Positions 35,230 through 44,524 of a stretch of 64,000 bases of DNA are shown here, piece after piece. The notes beneath the pieces are model-generated. The model worked only from the letters and a program-made list of their open reading frames with translations, ran no database searches and had not been told where the DNA came from. The DNA is taken from contig NZ_JALJXJ010000001.1 in assembly GCF_024170005.1 (NCBI RefSeq), forward strand, positions 741,509 through 805,508, written 5' to 3'. Both the position numbers and the translations under genes were made by a program. How positions within the stretch are numbered: position 1 is the stretch's first letter; the number at the start of each line of letters is the position of its first letter. This DNA comes from Azospirillum lipoferum (GTDB lineage Bacteria; Pseudomonadota; Alphaproteobacteria; Azospirillales; Azospirillaceae).

Positions 35230-35793
35230 TCAGGCTGCCCGCGCAGCGTCGGGCTGGAAGAACGGAAAGCGCGCGGCGATGGCGTCGCCGGTCGGGGTGG
35301 CCACCCAGCCGTCGGGGCGGCTGAAGAAACGGATGGTGGTGAAGCGCGGCTTCGCCCCCATGTCGAACCAGTGCGGCGTTCCGGCGGGAATGCTCAGCAG
35401 GTCGCCAGCCCCGCACACCACGCGGAAGACCCGGCTGTCGAGGTGGATATAGAAGGCGCCGGTACCCTCGACGAAGAAACGCGCCTCGTCCTCTTCATGG
35501 ATATGCTCGTCCAGGAACTTGGCGCGCAGGGCAGCAACGCCATCCGTCTGCAGGGTTATGCGCACCACGTCGACGGTGCAGAAGCGCCGCGCCTCCTTCA
35601 GCCGCTCGATGGAGGCGGCATAGGCTGCCAACACGGCGTCAGCATCAGCGGAGGCGGGCAGGGGAGCTTCGGCGGTCCAGCGTTCGAACAGGATGCCGGC
35701 ATGGGCCAGATGCCCCGTTATCAACGCCGGATCGGCGGTGCGGAGTTCCGGCCTGCGGGCGTCGCTTTCCAGATAGACGGTCAGGTCACTCAC
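35230..35793 (-). CDS. mtnD: Acireductone dioxygenase
   Basis: Cupin enzyme of the methionine salvage pathway. It oxidises acireductone to 2-keto-4-methylthiobutyrate and formate (Fe form) or to methylthiopropionate, CO and formate (Ni form). Cupin metal ligands are visible in EHIHEEDEARFFVEGTGAFY (His, His, Glu) and TPHWFDMG (third His). The chosen start is GTG 35793 (187 aa), with AGGAG 8 nt upstream; GTG 35802 is in frame. No other mtn gene is nearby. The methylthioadenosine that this pathway recycles is produced during spermidine synthesis, a weak link to the polyamine genes downstream. Confidence 0.92.
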   Translation of the reverse strand: MSDLTVYLESDARRPELRTADPALITGHLAHAGILFERWTAEAPLPASADADAVLAAYAASIERLKEARRFCTVDVVRITLQTDGVAALRAKFLDEHIHEEDEARFFVEGTGAFYIHLDSRVFRVVCGAGDLLSIPAGTPHWFDMGAKPRFTTIRFFSRPDGWVATPTGDAIAARFPFFQPDAARAA

Positions 35794-35888
35794 CGGGCGC
35801 ACTCCTGACGAACGGACCCGGACAGCGTGAAGTATCGTTCAGAGCAATGCAACAAGCCGAATCGCACAAGCGACCGTTCGCCGCGCCG

Positions 35889-37097
35889 TCAGCGGCTGCG
35901 CAGCAACCCGGCGGTGACCCCTACAGCGATGGCCAGCAACAACCCGACGAAAGCGGCCACTCCGGTCCAGCCATAACTGTGCCAGAACAGCCCGCCCAAT
36001 GTCCCGGCGAGCGTCGAGCCCAGATAGTAGCAGAACAGATAAATGGAGGAGGCCTGCCCCCGCGCCACCGCCGCCCGCCGGCCGATCCAGGCCGAGACGA
36101 TGGAATGGGCGCCGAAGAAGGCGAAGGTGAACAGGGCGATGCCGGAGGCGATGGCGAGCAGGCTGTCGATCTCCATCAGCACCAGCCCGGCCACCATCAG
36201 CGCCACCGCCACTGCCAGCGTGCGGTTCGAGCCGAAGCGCCCCGACCAGCCGCCGAACAGTGGCGAACTGACGACGCCGAAGCTGTAGACGAGGAATACC
36301 GCGCCGACGATGGCCGGCCGCAACTCGAACGGCGGTTCGCTCAGGCGGAAGCCGATATAGTTGAAGACGGTGACGAAGCCGCCCATCAGCAGGAAACCCA
36401 GCGAAAACAGCCCGAGCAGCGCCGGGTCGGTCAGCAGCCCGCGCCACGCCCGCACCAGCGCCGGCAGCCCGGCGGCGCGGCGGACGAAGTGGCGCGACGG
36501 CGGCAAGGCGAACCAGACGGTGACGGCCGCCGCCACCGCCAGCGCGCCGACCACTCCCACCGCCAGCCGCCAGCTGCCGAGGTCGGTGACGATTGCGGTC
36601 AGCACCCGGCCGGACATGCCGCCGATGGCGGTGCCGCCGATATAGAGCCCCATGGCGACGCCGGCCGATTTCGGATCGACCTCTTCGGAGACATAGGCCA
36701 TCGCCACCGCCGGCAGGCCGCTCAGCGCCAGCCCCTCCAGCGCCCGCACCGCCAGGAAACCGTGCCAGCCCGGCATCAGCGCGCCGACGATCCCGAGGAT
36801 GCCGGCGCCGAGCAGGGCCGTGACCATCACCGGCTTGCGTCCGATCCCGTCGGAGATGGCGCCCGCCACCAGCAGGGCCACCGCCAGGATGCCGGTGGTC
36901 AGCGACAGTGACAGGCTCGATTCCGCTGGCGTCACCCCGAACTCCCGCACGAAGTCGGGCAGCAGCGGCTGGACGCAGTAAAGCGTGGCGAAGGTGGAGA
37001 ATCCGGCGACGAACAGGATTCGGCTGGCGCGGCGATAGGCGGGTGTGCCGGCCTGAAGATAGGCGGATTCACCACCGGTCTCGATCTCGTCGCGCAC
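35889..37097 (-). CDS. Major facilitator superfamily transporter, YnfM-like
   Basis: Inner-membrane proton-coupled exporter with about 12 membrane segments and 402 aa from GTG 37097, which has AGGAG 9 nt upstream. The frame stays open much further upstream, but that extension runs through the serS region and has no membrane character. The MFS loop motif is [13 protein letters not shown] (about residues 75-87). The [14 protein letters not shown] start and [15 protein letters not shown] block resemble YnfM-type drug/arabinose efflux carriers. The substrate is unknown. It is divergent from serS. Confidence 0.88.
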   Translation of the reverse strand: MRDEIETGGESAYLQAGTPAYRRASRILFVAGFSTFATLYCVQPLLPDFVREFGVTPAESSLSLSLTTGILAVALLVAGAISDGIGRKPVMVTALLGAGILGIVGALMPGWHGFLAVRALEGLALSGLPAVAMAYVSEEVDPKSAGVAMGLYIGGTAIGGMSGRVLTAIVTDLGSWRLAVGVVGALAVAAAVTVWFALPPSRHFVRRAAGLPALVRAWRGLLTDPALLGLFSLGFLLMGGFVTVFNYIGFRLSEPPFELRPAIVGAVFLVYSFGVVSSPLFGGWSGRFGSNRTLAVAVALMVAGLVLMEIDSLLAIASGIALFTFAFFGAHSIVSAWIGRRAAVARGQASSIYLFCYYLGSTLAGTLGGLFWHSYGWTGVAAFVGLLLAIAVGVTAGLLRSR

Positions 37098-37304
37098 GCG
37101 CTCGGCTCCTGTTTCGGTCTTGGAGCGACATTGCCTTGCCGCAACCGTGCATTCCAACATTTGCCGGGGCGCAGCCGCCATGCCGTCCGCGCAAGTCACC
37201 TTCATATCCTTATCAGGAGAGGTGCGGAGGCGGCCTTGCACTGGACCTTGGCGGGGGCGCGCCGTATAACCAGTGCCCCACACAATTCGTTGATTGTTCG
37301 AGCC

Positions 37305-38576
37305 ATGCACGACCTTCGCGCCATCCGTGAGAATCCCGAAGCCTTCGACCGCGGCCTTGGCCGTCGGGGACTGGCGCCGATGTCGTCCTCCGTGCTCGAT
37401 CTCGACGGCCGCCGCCGCGCCGCGCAGACCCAGATGCAGGAGATGCAGGCCCGCCGGAACGAAGCGGCGAAGGAAATCGGCCTCGCCAAGCGCGAAGGCC
37501 GCGATGTCCAGCCGATCCTGGACGAAATGGCGACCCTGAAGGACCGCCTGCCCCAGGCCGAGGAGGAGGAACGCGCGCTCGGCGCCGAACTCGACGCGAT
37601 CCTGGCCGGCCTGCCCAATATCCCGGCCGACGATGTGCCGGACGGGCCTGACGAGACCGCCAATGTCGAGGTGCGCCGCTGGGGCAGCCCGGCCGACATC
37701 GCCAACCCCAAGCAGCATTACGAGCTGGGCGAAGCGCTGGGCCTGATGGATTTCGAGGCGGCGGCCCGCATGTCCGGCGCCCGCTTCACCGTGCTGAAGG
37801 GCGGGCTGGCCCGTCTGGAGCGCGCGCTTGCCGACTTCATGCTGGACATCCACACCGGCGAGCACGGATTCACCGAGATCGCCCCGCCGTTGATGGTGCG
37901 CGACAATGCCCTGTTCGGCACCGGCCAGCTGCCGAAGTTCGAGGAGGATCTGTTCAAGACCACCTCGTCCGACCATTACCTGATCCCGACCAGCGAGGTG
38001 CCGCTCACCAATCTGGTCAACGACCAGATCGTGGCGTCGGAGGAACTGCCGTTGCGCTACACCGCGCTGACCCCCTGCTTCCGCGCGGAAGCGGGATCGG
38101 CCGGGCGCGACACCCGCGGCATGATCCGCCAGCACCAGTTCTGGAAGGTGGAGATGGTCGCCATCACCACGCCGGAACAGTCGGAGGACGAGCACCAGCG
38201 CATGACCCGCTGTGCCGAGACGATCCTGGAGCGGCTGGGCCTGCCTTACCGCACCATCGTGCTGTGTACCGGCGACATGGGCTTCTCCTCGCGCAAGACC
38301 TATGACGTCGAGGTCTGGCTGCCGGGCCAGAACGCCTACCGCGAGATCTCCAGCATTTCCAATTGCGGCGATTTCCAGGCGCGGCGGATGAAGGCCCGTT
38401 GCCGCGCCAAGGGAGAGAAGCAAACTCAATTCGTCCATACCCTCAACGGATCGGGTGTGGCGGTCGGGCGCTGCCTGATCGCGGTGCTGGAGAACTACCA
38501 GCAGCCCGACGGTTCGATCCTGGTTCCCGAAGCGCTCCGCCCCTACATGCGCGGAGTGGAGAGGATTTCCATCTGA
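37305..38576 (+). CDS. serS: Seryl-tRNA synthetase
   Basis: Cytosolic class II synthetase that charges tRNA-Ser (and tRNA-Sec where present). The start at ATG 37305 ([18 protein letters not shown]) gives 423 aa, the usual length. An N-terminal coiled-coil arm (about residues 30-105) holds the tRNA. Motif 2 is [20 protein letters not shown] and motif 3 is near [39 protein letters not shown] is the serine/ATP pocket. Its stop shares a base with the surE start (TGATG), so the two are coupled. Confidence 0.97.
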   Translation: MHDLRAIRENPEAFDRGLGRRGLAPMSSSVLDLDGRRRAAQTQMQEMQARRNEAAKEIGLAKREGRDVQPILDEMATLKDRLPQAEEEERALGAELDAILAGLPNIPADDVPDGPDETANVEVRRWGSPADIANPKQHYELGEALGLMDFEAAARMSGARFTVLKGGLARLERALADFMLDIHTGEHGFTEIAPPLMVRDNALFGTGQLPKFEEDLFKTTSSDHYLIPTSEVPLTNLVNDQIVASEELPLRYTALTPCFRAEAGSAGRDTRGMIRQHQFWKVEMVAITTPEQSEDEHQRMTRCAETILERLGLPYRTIVLCTGDMGFSSRKTYDVEVWLPGQNAYREISSISNCGDFQARRMKARCRAKGEKQTQFVHTLNGSGVAVGRCLIAVLENYQQPDGSILVPEALRPYMRGVERISI

Positions 38577-39358
38577 TGTTCGACCTGCCGCTCGACCTGT
38601 CCCGCACGCGCATCCTCGTCACCAACGACGACGGCATCCATGCGCAGGGATTGAAGGTCCTGGAAGCCATCGCGCGCGAGCTGTCCGACGACGTCTGGGT
38701 CGTCGCGCCGGAGATGGAGCAGTCGGCGGCCAGCCATTCGCTGACCATCAACCGGCCGCTGCGCCTGCGCAAGCTGGACGAGCGCCGCTTCACCGTCGAC
38801 GGCACGCCGACCGACTGCGTGCTGCTGGCGGTCAACCATGTGATGAAGGATGCCCGTCCGACGCTGGTGCTGTCCGGTGTCAACCAGGGCTCCAACATCG
38901 GCGAGGACGTGACCTATTCCGGCACCATCGCCGCGGCGATGGAGGCGACCCTGCTGAACGTGCCGGCCATCGCCATGAGCCAGCATTACGAGCCGGGCCA
39001 GCCCATCGACTGGTCCGCCGCCGCCGCCCATGGTGCCGACGTGGTGCGCAAGGCGGTTACGGTGGCCTGGCCGAAGAACGTGCTGCTGAACGTCAACTTC
39101 CCGGCCCGCCCGGCCGCGGAGGTCACGGGCATCCAGGTGGTGCGCCACGGCAAGCGCAAGATCGGCGACGAGCTGTTCGAGCGCATTGACCCGCGCGGCA
39201 AGCCCTATATCTGGATCGGCACACTGCGCGGCGAGGCCGATGTGGCGGACGACACCGACATCCATGTCGTGTTCAACGGCGGCATCTCGGTGACGCCCGT
39301 CTATCTCGACCTCACCCATACGCCGACGTTGCAGACGTTGAGGCAGGCCTTCGTGTGA
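38576..39358 (+). CDS. surE: 5'/3'-nucleotidase SurE
   Basis: Cytosolic metal-dependent phosphatase of nucleoside monophosphates and short polyphosphates, linked to stationary-phase survival. The active-site motif is ILVTNDDGIHAQG (about residues 13-25), followed by VAPEMEQSAASHSLT and SGVNQGSNIGEDVTYSGTI. The length of 260 aa is typical. It overlaps serS by one base and pcm by four (GTGA). The order surE-pcm-nlpD is the conserved one that in gammaproteobacteria precedes rpoS. Confidence 0.96.
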   Translation: MFDLPLDLSRTRILVTNDDGIHAQGLKVLEAIARELSDDVWVVAPEMEQSAASHSLTINRPLRLRKLDERRFTVDGTPTDCVLLAVNHVMKDARPTLVLSGVNQGSNIGEDVTYSGTIAAAMEATLLNVPAIAMSQHYEPGQPIDWSAAAAHGADVVRKAVTVAWPKNVLLNVNFPARPAAEVTGIQVVRHGKRKIGDELFERIDPRGKPYIWIGTLRGEADVADDTDIHVVFNGGISVTPVYLDLTHTPTLQTLRQAFV

Positions 39359-40008
39359 CATACAACCCGCGCAAGATCCGCTTGCTGATGGCCCTTCGCG
39401 GGGCCGGCGTCACCGACACCAAGGTGTTGGCGGCGATCGAGCGGATCCCGCGCGAGTTGTTCGTCCCGGAGGCCTTCCAGGACCGGGCGTGGGAGGATAC
39501 GGCCCTGCCGATCGACCTGGGCCAGACCATCAGCCAGCCGCTGGTGGTCGGCCTGATGACCCAGGCGCTGGAGTTGCACCCGCGGCATCTTGTCCTGGAG
39601 GTCGGCACCGGCTCCGGTTATCAGGCGGCGGTGCTGTCGCGGCTCTGCCGCCGGGTCTTCACGATCGAGCGGCTCAAACCGCTCCTGCGCGAGGCGGAGG
39701 AGCGGTTCAGGGCACTCGGCATCCACACGATCACCACGCGGCTCGGCGACGGGACGCGGGGCTGGCCGGAGCAGGCGCCCTTCGCCCGCATACTGGTCAC
39801 AGCCGCCGGCGGGCCGGAGCCGCCAAAAGACTTGACGGATCAACTCGCCGTTGGTGGTGTCTTGCTCATTCCGTTGGGGACCGATCACCGCGACCAGAGG
39901 GTCGTGCGTTTCCGGCGCTCCGAAGCTGGCCTTATCCGGGAGGACCTGTGGCCCGTCCGTTTCGTTCCGCTGCTGTCCGACCCGCCGCAATCGGTCCGTT
40001 CCGCATGA
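39355..40008 (+). CDS. pcm: Protein-L-isoaspartate O-methyltransferase
   Basis: Uses S-adenosylmethionine to methylate isoaspartyl residues, starting their repair in aged proteins. The protein is 217 aa from GTG 39355, which overlaps the surE stop. IPRELFVPEAFQDRAWEDTA and the SAM-binding motif LVLEVGTGSGYQAAVLS (about residues 80-96) are clear. ISQPLVVGLMTQAL is the usual substrate-side block. It ends overlapping the nlpD start (ATGA), so the genes are translated in series. Confidence 0.95.
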   Translation: MTYNPRKIRLLMALRGAGVTDTKVLAAIERIPRELFVPEAFQDRAWEDTALPIDLGQTISQPLVVGLMTQALELHPRHLVLEVGTGSGYQAAVLSRLCRRVFTIERLKPLLREAEERFRALGIHTITTRLGDGTRGWPEQAPFARILVTAAGGPEPPKDLTDQLAVGGVLLIPLGTDHRDQRVVRFRRSEAGLIREDLWPVRFVPLLSDPPQSVRSA

Positions 40009-41300
40009 AACCCGCATTTTCCAAGCGCGTCCTGTCCGTACTGGTCCTGTCCACCGCCGTCCTGGCGCTCGGCGCCTGCGAGCGGGTGGGCGGGCTGGCG
40101 CCCTTTACCCATGTCTCCGAGGTGCCGGAATCGGCCGGGGGCGCCATCACCGTGCAGAAGGGCGACAGCGCCTATACCCTGTCGCGCCGTTACAATGTGC
40201 CGTTGCGTGACCTGATCGAGGCGAACAAGCTGGCGCCGCCCTACCGGCTGGAGGTCGGTCAGCGGCTGGTGCTGCCCACGTCGCGTCAGTACATTGTGCA
40301 GAAGGGCGACAGCCTCTACAGCATCTCCCGGATGCACAATGTCGACGTCAGTGAACTGACGCGGCTGAACAACCTGACGCCGCCCTATGCGGTCCAGGTC
40401 GGCCAGCCGTTGCGCCTGCCCGGCAGCAACGACGGCAGCGGGACCATGATGGCCTCTTCCGGTGCGGCAACCGGCGGAGCCGTACCGCTGACGCCTCAGG
40501 GTTCGCCCACCGGCCGCGGGTCGGTGCAGGCCGCCGAACTGCCACCGCCGGGTGCATCCTCGTCCTCCGGTTCGGTTTCCTCGGGCAGCATCGCCGCCAC
40601 GCCGCTGCCGCCGCCGTCCAAGCCCGGTGCCGCATCTGAACCGGCTCCGACCGCCGCACCGCCGGCCGCTGCGGGCGACACCGCCTATCAGCCGGGGCAG
40701 GCCCCCACCATGCTGCGGCCGCCCGGCAGCAAGCCGGCGCCGACGCCGATTCCGGCCCCTGCCGTGCAACCAACACCCGCTCCGCAGTCGGCTCCCCCGC
40801 AGCAGGAGGTCGCCGCGGCGGCTCCGCCGCCCAAGCCGGAACCGAAGGCGGAGGTCGGCGCCCCGCCGCCGCGCGGCGGCGCCCGTTTCCTGTGGCCGGT
40901 AAAGGGCAAGCTGATCTCCGGCTATGGTCCGAAGCCGGACGGGCTGCACAATGACGGGCTGAACATCGCCGCCCCCAAGGGCACCGCGGTGGTCGCGGCC
41001 GACAACGGTGTGGTCGCCTATGCCGGCAACGAGCTGCGCGGCTTCGGCAATCTGCTGCTGCTGAAGCATTCCGACGGCTGGATCACCGCCTACGCCCACC
41101 TCGACAAGATCGAGGTGGAGCGTGGGGCTTCGGTGAAGCGGGGGCAGGTGGTCGCCCGGGTCGGACAGACCGGCGGCGTGTCCTCGCCCCAGCTGCATTT
41201 CGAGCTGCGCAAGGGCAGCCAGGCCGTCGACCCGAGCGACCAGATGGACCGCAAGGTCAGCGAAGGGGCTTCCCGAGGCGGCCAGCCAAGTCCTGGATGA
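40005..41300 (+). CDS. nlpD: NlpD-like lipoprotein, LysM x2 and degenerate LytM (M23) domain
   Basis: A 431-aa lipoprotein: lipobox LALGAC (Cys about residue 25), LysM repeats at about 47-92 and 95-140 (TVQKGDSAYTLSRRYNVP and IVQKGDSLYSISRMHNVD), a long Pro/Ala linker (about 150-290), then a C-terminal LytM fold. The active M23 pattern HxxxD and HxH is altered: HNDGLNIAAP has Asn for Asp, and SPQLHFELR has Gln for the first His. This loss of zinc ligands is what defines NlpD/EnvC amidase activators, so I predict activation of a septal amidase instead of hydrolysis. The surE-pcm-nlpD order supports the name. Its 3' end overlaps the convergent DUF815 gene by 44 nt. Confidence 0.92.
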   Translation: MKPAFSKRVLSVLVLSTAVLALGACERVGGLAPFTHVSEVPESAGGAITVQKGDSAYTLSRRYNVPLRDLIEANKLAPPYRLEVGQRLVLPTSRQYIVQKGDSLYSISRMHNVDVSELTRLNNLTPPYAVQVGQPLRLPGSNDGSGTMMASSGAATGGAVPLTPQGSPTGRGSVQAAELPPPGASSSSGSVSSGSIAATPLPPPSKPGAASEPAPTAAPPAAAGDTAYQPGQAPTMLRPPGSKPAPTPIPAPAVQPTPAPQSAPPQQEVAAAAPPPKPEPKAEVGAPPPRGGARFLWPVKGKLISGYGPKPDGLHNDGLNIAAPKGTAVVAADNGVVAYAGNELRGFGNLLLLKHSDGWITAYAHLDKIEVERGASVKRGQVVARVGQTGGVSSPQLHFELRKGSQAVDPSDQMDRKVSEGASRGGQPSPG

Positions 41301-42138
41301 ACTGCCAGGCCACCCGGCCCGACCGGCTTCCGCGCGTGACCGACCATTCGACGGCCTCGGCGCGCAGCCGGTCCTCCGGGATCTCCAGGCCGAAATGGCG
41401 GACGTATCCCTCGATCATCGCGAAGTAGGTGTCCTGGTCGCAGTTGTGGAAGCCCAGCCACAGCCCGAAGCGATCGGACAGCGACACCTTCTCCTCCACT
41501 GCTTCCGCCGGGTTGATGGCGGTCGACCGCTCGTTTTCGATCATGTCGCGCGGCATCAGGTGGCGGCGATTGGAGGTGGCGTAGAACACCACATTGTCCG
41601 GCCGCCCTTCGATCCCGCCGTCCAGCACCGCCTTCAGCGACTTGTAATGGGCGTCGTCATGGTCGAAGGACAGATCATCGCAGAACAGGATGAAACGGCG
41701 CGCCTCCCCCTTCAGCCGGGTCAGCAGACGGGGCAGGGTGGGGATGTCCTCCCGGTGGATTTCCACCAGTGCCAGTTCGCCCGGCCGTTCCAGGCAGATG
41801 GCGGCGTGGGCGGCCTTGACCAGCGAGCTTTTGCCGGTGCCGCGGGCACCCCACAGCAGGGCGTTGTTGGCCGGCAGCCCGGCGGCGAAGCGGCGCGTGT
41901 TGTCCAGCAGGATCTCCCGCTGCCGCTCGATGCCCTGAAGAAGCATGATGTCGACACGGTTGACCACCGGAACCGCTTCCAGCCGGTCGGGATCGGGGTG
42001 CCAGACGAAGGCGTCCGCAGCACCGAAATCCAGCGGCCGGTCCGGCGGCGGAGCCAGACGTTCGAGCGCTTCGGCGATGCGGGTCAGCAGGGGGACGAGC
42101 GCCTGATCGGCACCGGAAGTACTGGTGGATTGCGACAT
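41257..42138 (-). CDS. DUF815 family AAA-type ATPase
   Basis: A cytosolic ATPase of 293 aa from ATG 42138. The Walker A motif is LLWGARGTGKSSLVKAAHAA (about residues 93-112) and Walker B is RFILFCDDLSFD. VFYATSNRRHLMPRDMIENE is the sensor region, and FGLWLGFHNCDQDTYFAMIE matches the conserved DUF815 block. Function is not established; the family is found beside envelope and translocation genes in many alphaproteobacteria. The C-terminal 44 nt overlap the nlpD 3' end in antiparallel. The upstream frame to 42510 is not coding-like. Confidence 0.9.
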   Translation of the reverse strand: MSQSTSTSGADQALVPLLTRIAEALERLAPPPDRPLDFGAADAFVWHPDPDRLEAVPVVNRVDIMLLQGIERQREILLDNTRRFAAGLPANNALLWGARGTGKSSLVKAAHAAICLERPGELALVEIHREDIPTLPRLLTRLKGEARRFILFCDDLSFDHDDAHYKSLKAVLDGGIEGRPDNVVFYATSNRRHLMPRDMIENERSTAINPAEAVEEKVSLSDRFGLWLGFHNCDQDTYFAMIEGYVRHFGLEIPEDRLRAEAVEWSVTRGSRSGRVAWQFIQDLAGRLGKPLR

Positions 42139-42363
42139 AATTTTCCGGAAATTTTTTCTGAATGTTCCATGGAAAGTGGGTGCCCGCGCAGCCATCTTTC
42201 CGACGCCTTCGCACCGTAACACAGCAGGGCAAGCACACAAGCTGTGGCCACCCCACGGATCGTGGCGCATCACCATTGCATCCCGGTCATGGGCGGCTAT
42301 AGTCGCGGCGTCCCGGCGGAACGCCGATCCGGTGCCGAGACCAAACCTGTAAGGAGCTTCCAG

Positions 42364-42789
42364 ATGTTCGTTTCGACGGCTTATGCACAGACGGCGGCCC
42401 CGGCTGGCGGCGGCGGTGACATGCTCGTCCAGTTCGCGCCGCTGATCCTGATCTTCGTCGTCTTCTACTTCCTGCTGATCCGTCCGCAGCAGAAGAAGAT
42501 GAAGGAGCATAAGGCGATGCTGTCGGCCATTCGCCGCGGCGACCGTGTCGTGACCGGCGGCGGCATCATCGGCGTCGTCACCAAGGTCGGCACCGACGAC
42601 GAGATCACCGTCGAAATCGCGGAGAACGTGCGCGTGCGCTGCCTGCGCTCCACCGTGAATCTGGTGCTCGCCAAGACCGAGCCGGCCGGCAAGTCCGGCG
42701 GCGACGCCGCCCCGGCCGCCGAAGGCGAGGCGAAGCCGGCCGACACCACCGCCACCGGCGGGATCGGCAAGCTGTTCGGCCGCAAGTAA
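42364..42789 (+). CDS. yajC: Sec translocon accessory subunit YajC
   Basis: A 141-aa inner-membrane protein. A single membrane helix lies at about residues 20-38 (LVQFAPLILIFVVFYFLLI) and is followed by RPQQKKMKEHKAML, the YajC signature. A small cytosolic barrel follows (RGDRVVTGGGIIGVVTKVG), with an Ala-rich tail. YajC binds SecDF. The ribosome site is AAGGAG, 8 nt upstream. The order yajC-secD-secF is the standard one. Confidence 0.96.
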   Translation: MFVSTAYAQTAAPAGGGGDMLVQFAPLILIFVVFYFLLIRPQQKKMKEHKAMLSAIRRGDRVVTGGGIIGVVTKVGTDDEITVEIAENVRVRCLRSTVNLVLAKTEPAGKSGGDAAPAAEGEAKPADTTATGGIGKLFGRK

Positions 42790-42914
42790 GCCGCAGCCGG
42801 GCCCCTCTTCCGCGGGTCGGCCCGAAGGCGCTTCCCGTCCGGCCCGGCCGGTCGCCTCCTGTATGTGGCGGACCGGTCGCCCGGACCGGGTGTCTGATCG
42901 GATTCGAGTGACGC

Positions 42915-44513
42915 ATGCTCTATTTTTCGCGCTGGAAGATTTACCTGATCCTGGCGACCTGCCTCGCCGGGTTCATCCTGATGCTGCCCAACTTCCTGGG
43001 CCGCGACACGCTGGCGGCGCTGCCGTCCTGGTATGCCAACACCCGGGTGTCGCTGGGTCTCGACCTGCGCGGCGGATCGCATCTGTTGCTTGAAGTCGAC
43101 ATGGCCACCGTCATCCGCGACCGGGTGGAAGGTCTGGTCGATGGCGCGCGGCAGCAGTTGCGCACCGCCAACGTCGGCTACACCGCGCTGAACGCCGGGG
43201 AGCGCTCGCTCACCGTCCAGCTGCGCGACCCGGCCCAGGCGGATGAGTCGGTGAAGGCCCTGCGCCAGCTCTCCAGCCCGGTGGGCCGTACGGCGCTCGG
43301 CGTCGGGCAGCCGGACCTCGACGTGACCGTCAACGGCGGCACGGTGACCGTGGCGCTGAGCGAGGTCGCCCTGCGCGACCGCGCGACCCAGGCCATCGAA
43401 CAGTCGATCGAAATCGTCCGCCGCCGCATCGACGAGACCGGCGTGAACGAGCCGACGATCGCCCGCCAGGGCAACGACCGCATCCTGGTCCAGCTTCCCG
43501 GCGTCGAAGATCCGGACCGCATCAAGCGCCTGCTCGGCACTACCGCCAAGATGACCTTCCGTCTGGTCGACGTGAACGCCGATCCCAATACCGGCCGCGC
43601 TCCTCCGGGGTCGGAGATCCTGCCGTCGGCCGAAGGCGACCGCTACCAGTCCAAATACGTCATCCGCAAGAAGGTCGAGGTGGACGGTGCCACGCTGCAG
43701 AACGCGTCGGCCGGCACCAACCCGCAGACCGGCGAGTGGGTGGTGAATTTCGAGTTCAACACGGCGGGCGCCAACCGCTTCGCCGAGGTGACCAAGCAGA
43801 ATGTCGGTCGCCCCTTCGCCATCGTGCTCGACAACAAGGTCATCAGCGCCCCCGTCATCCGCGAGCCGATCACCGGCGGCCGCGGCCAGATCAGCGGTAA
43901 CTTCACCGCCGCCAACGCCAACGACCTCGCCGTGCTGCTGCGCGCCGGCGCCCTGCCGGCCCCGCTGAAGGTGATCGAGGAACGGACGGTCGGCCCCGAC
44001 CTGGGCGCCGATTCGATCCGGGCCGGCCTGACCGCCGTCGTCGTTGGCTTCCTCATGGTCTGCGTCTACATGATCGCCTGCTACGGGCTGTTCGGCGCCT
44101 TCGCCTGCTTCGCCCTGCTGGTGAACATCGTGCTGACCATCGCGGCGCTGTCGCTGCTGCACGCCACGCTGACGCTGCCGGGCATCGCCGGCATCCTGCT
44201 GACGCTGGGTCTGGCGGTCGACGCCAACATCCTGATCAACGAGCGCATCCGCGAAGAGACGAAGAAGGGCCGCGGGGTCTTCGCGTCGATGGAGGCTGGC
44301 TTCAGCCGGGCCTACAGCACCATCGTCGACAGCAACCTGACGACGGCCATCAAGATGGCGCTGCTGTTCGTCTTCGGCACTGGCACCATCAAGGGCTTCG
44401 CCGTCACCATCACCTTCGGCATCCTCATCTCCATGTTCACCGCCACGGTGCTTGTGCGCCTGATGATGGTGACGTGGCTGCGCCGGACCCGTCCGGCTGT
44501 GTTGCCGGTCTGA
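42915..44513 (+). CDS. secD: Protein translocase subunit SecD
   Basis: RND-type membrane protein of 532 aa that, with SecF, uses the proton gradient to pull proteins across the inner membrane. An N-terminal membrane helix (about residues 8-28) is followed by GLDLRGGSHLLLEVDMATVI (motif D1) and a large periplasmic P1 head (about 60-340). The C-terminal part has five membrane helices with LGLAVDANILINERIREE (the D4 motif with the conserved Asp and Arg). It sits 125 nt after yajC and 11 nt before secF. Confidence 0.97.
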   Translation: MLYFSRWKIYLILATCLAGFILMLPNFLGRDTLAALPSWYANTRVSLGLDLRGGSHLLLEVDMATVIRDRVEGLVDGARQQLRTANVGYTALNAGERSLTVQLRDPAQADESVKALRQLSSPVGRTALGVGQPDLDVTVNGGTVTVALSEVALRDRATQAIEQSIEIVRRRIDETGVNEPTIARQGNDRILVQLPGVEDPDRIKRLLGTTAKMTFRLVDVNADPNTGRAPPGSEILPSAEGDRYQSKYVIRKKVEVDGATLQNASAGTNPQTGEWVVNFEFNTAGANRFAEVTKQNVGRPFAIVLDNKVISAPVIREPITGGRGQISGNFTAANANDLAVLLRAGALPAPLKVIEERTVGPDLGADSIRAGLTAVVVGFLMVCVYMIACYGLFGAFACFALLVNIVLTIAALSLLHATLTLPGIAGILLTLGLAVDANILINERIREETKKGRGVFASMEAGFSRAYSTIVDSNLTTAIKMALLFVFGTGTIKGFAVTITFGILISMFTATVLVRLMMVTWLRRTRPAVLPV

Positions 44514-44524
44514 GAGGTCATACG

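Noticed and set aside
37098..38438. N-terminal extension of the MFS transporter frame through serS
   Set aside because: It overlaps serS on the opposite strand, lacks membrane character, and a GTG with AGGAG at 37097 gives a normal 402-aa transporter.
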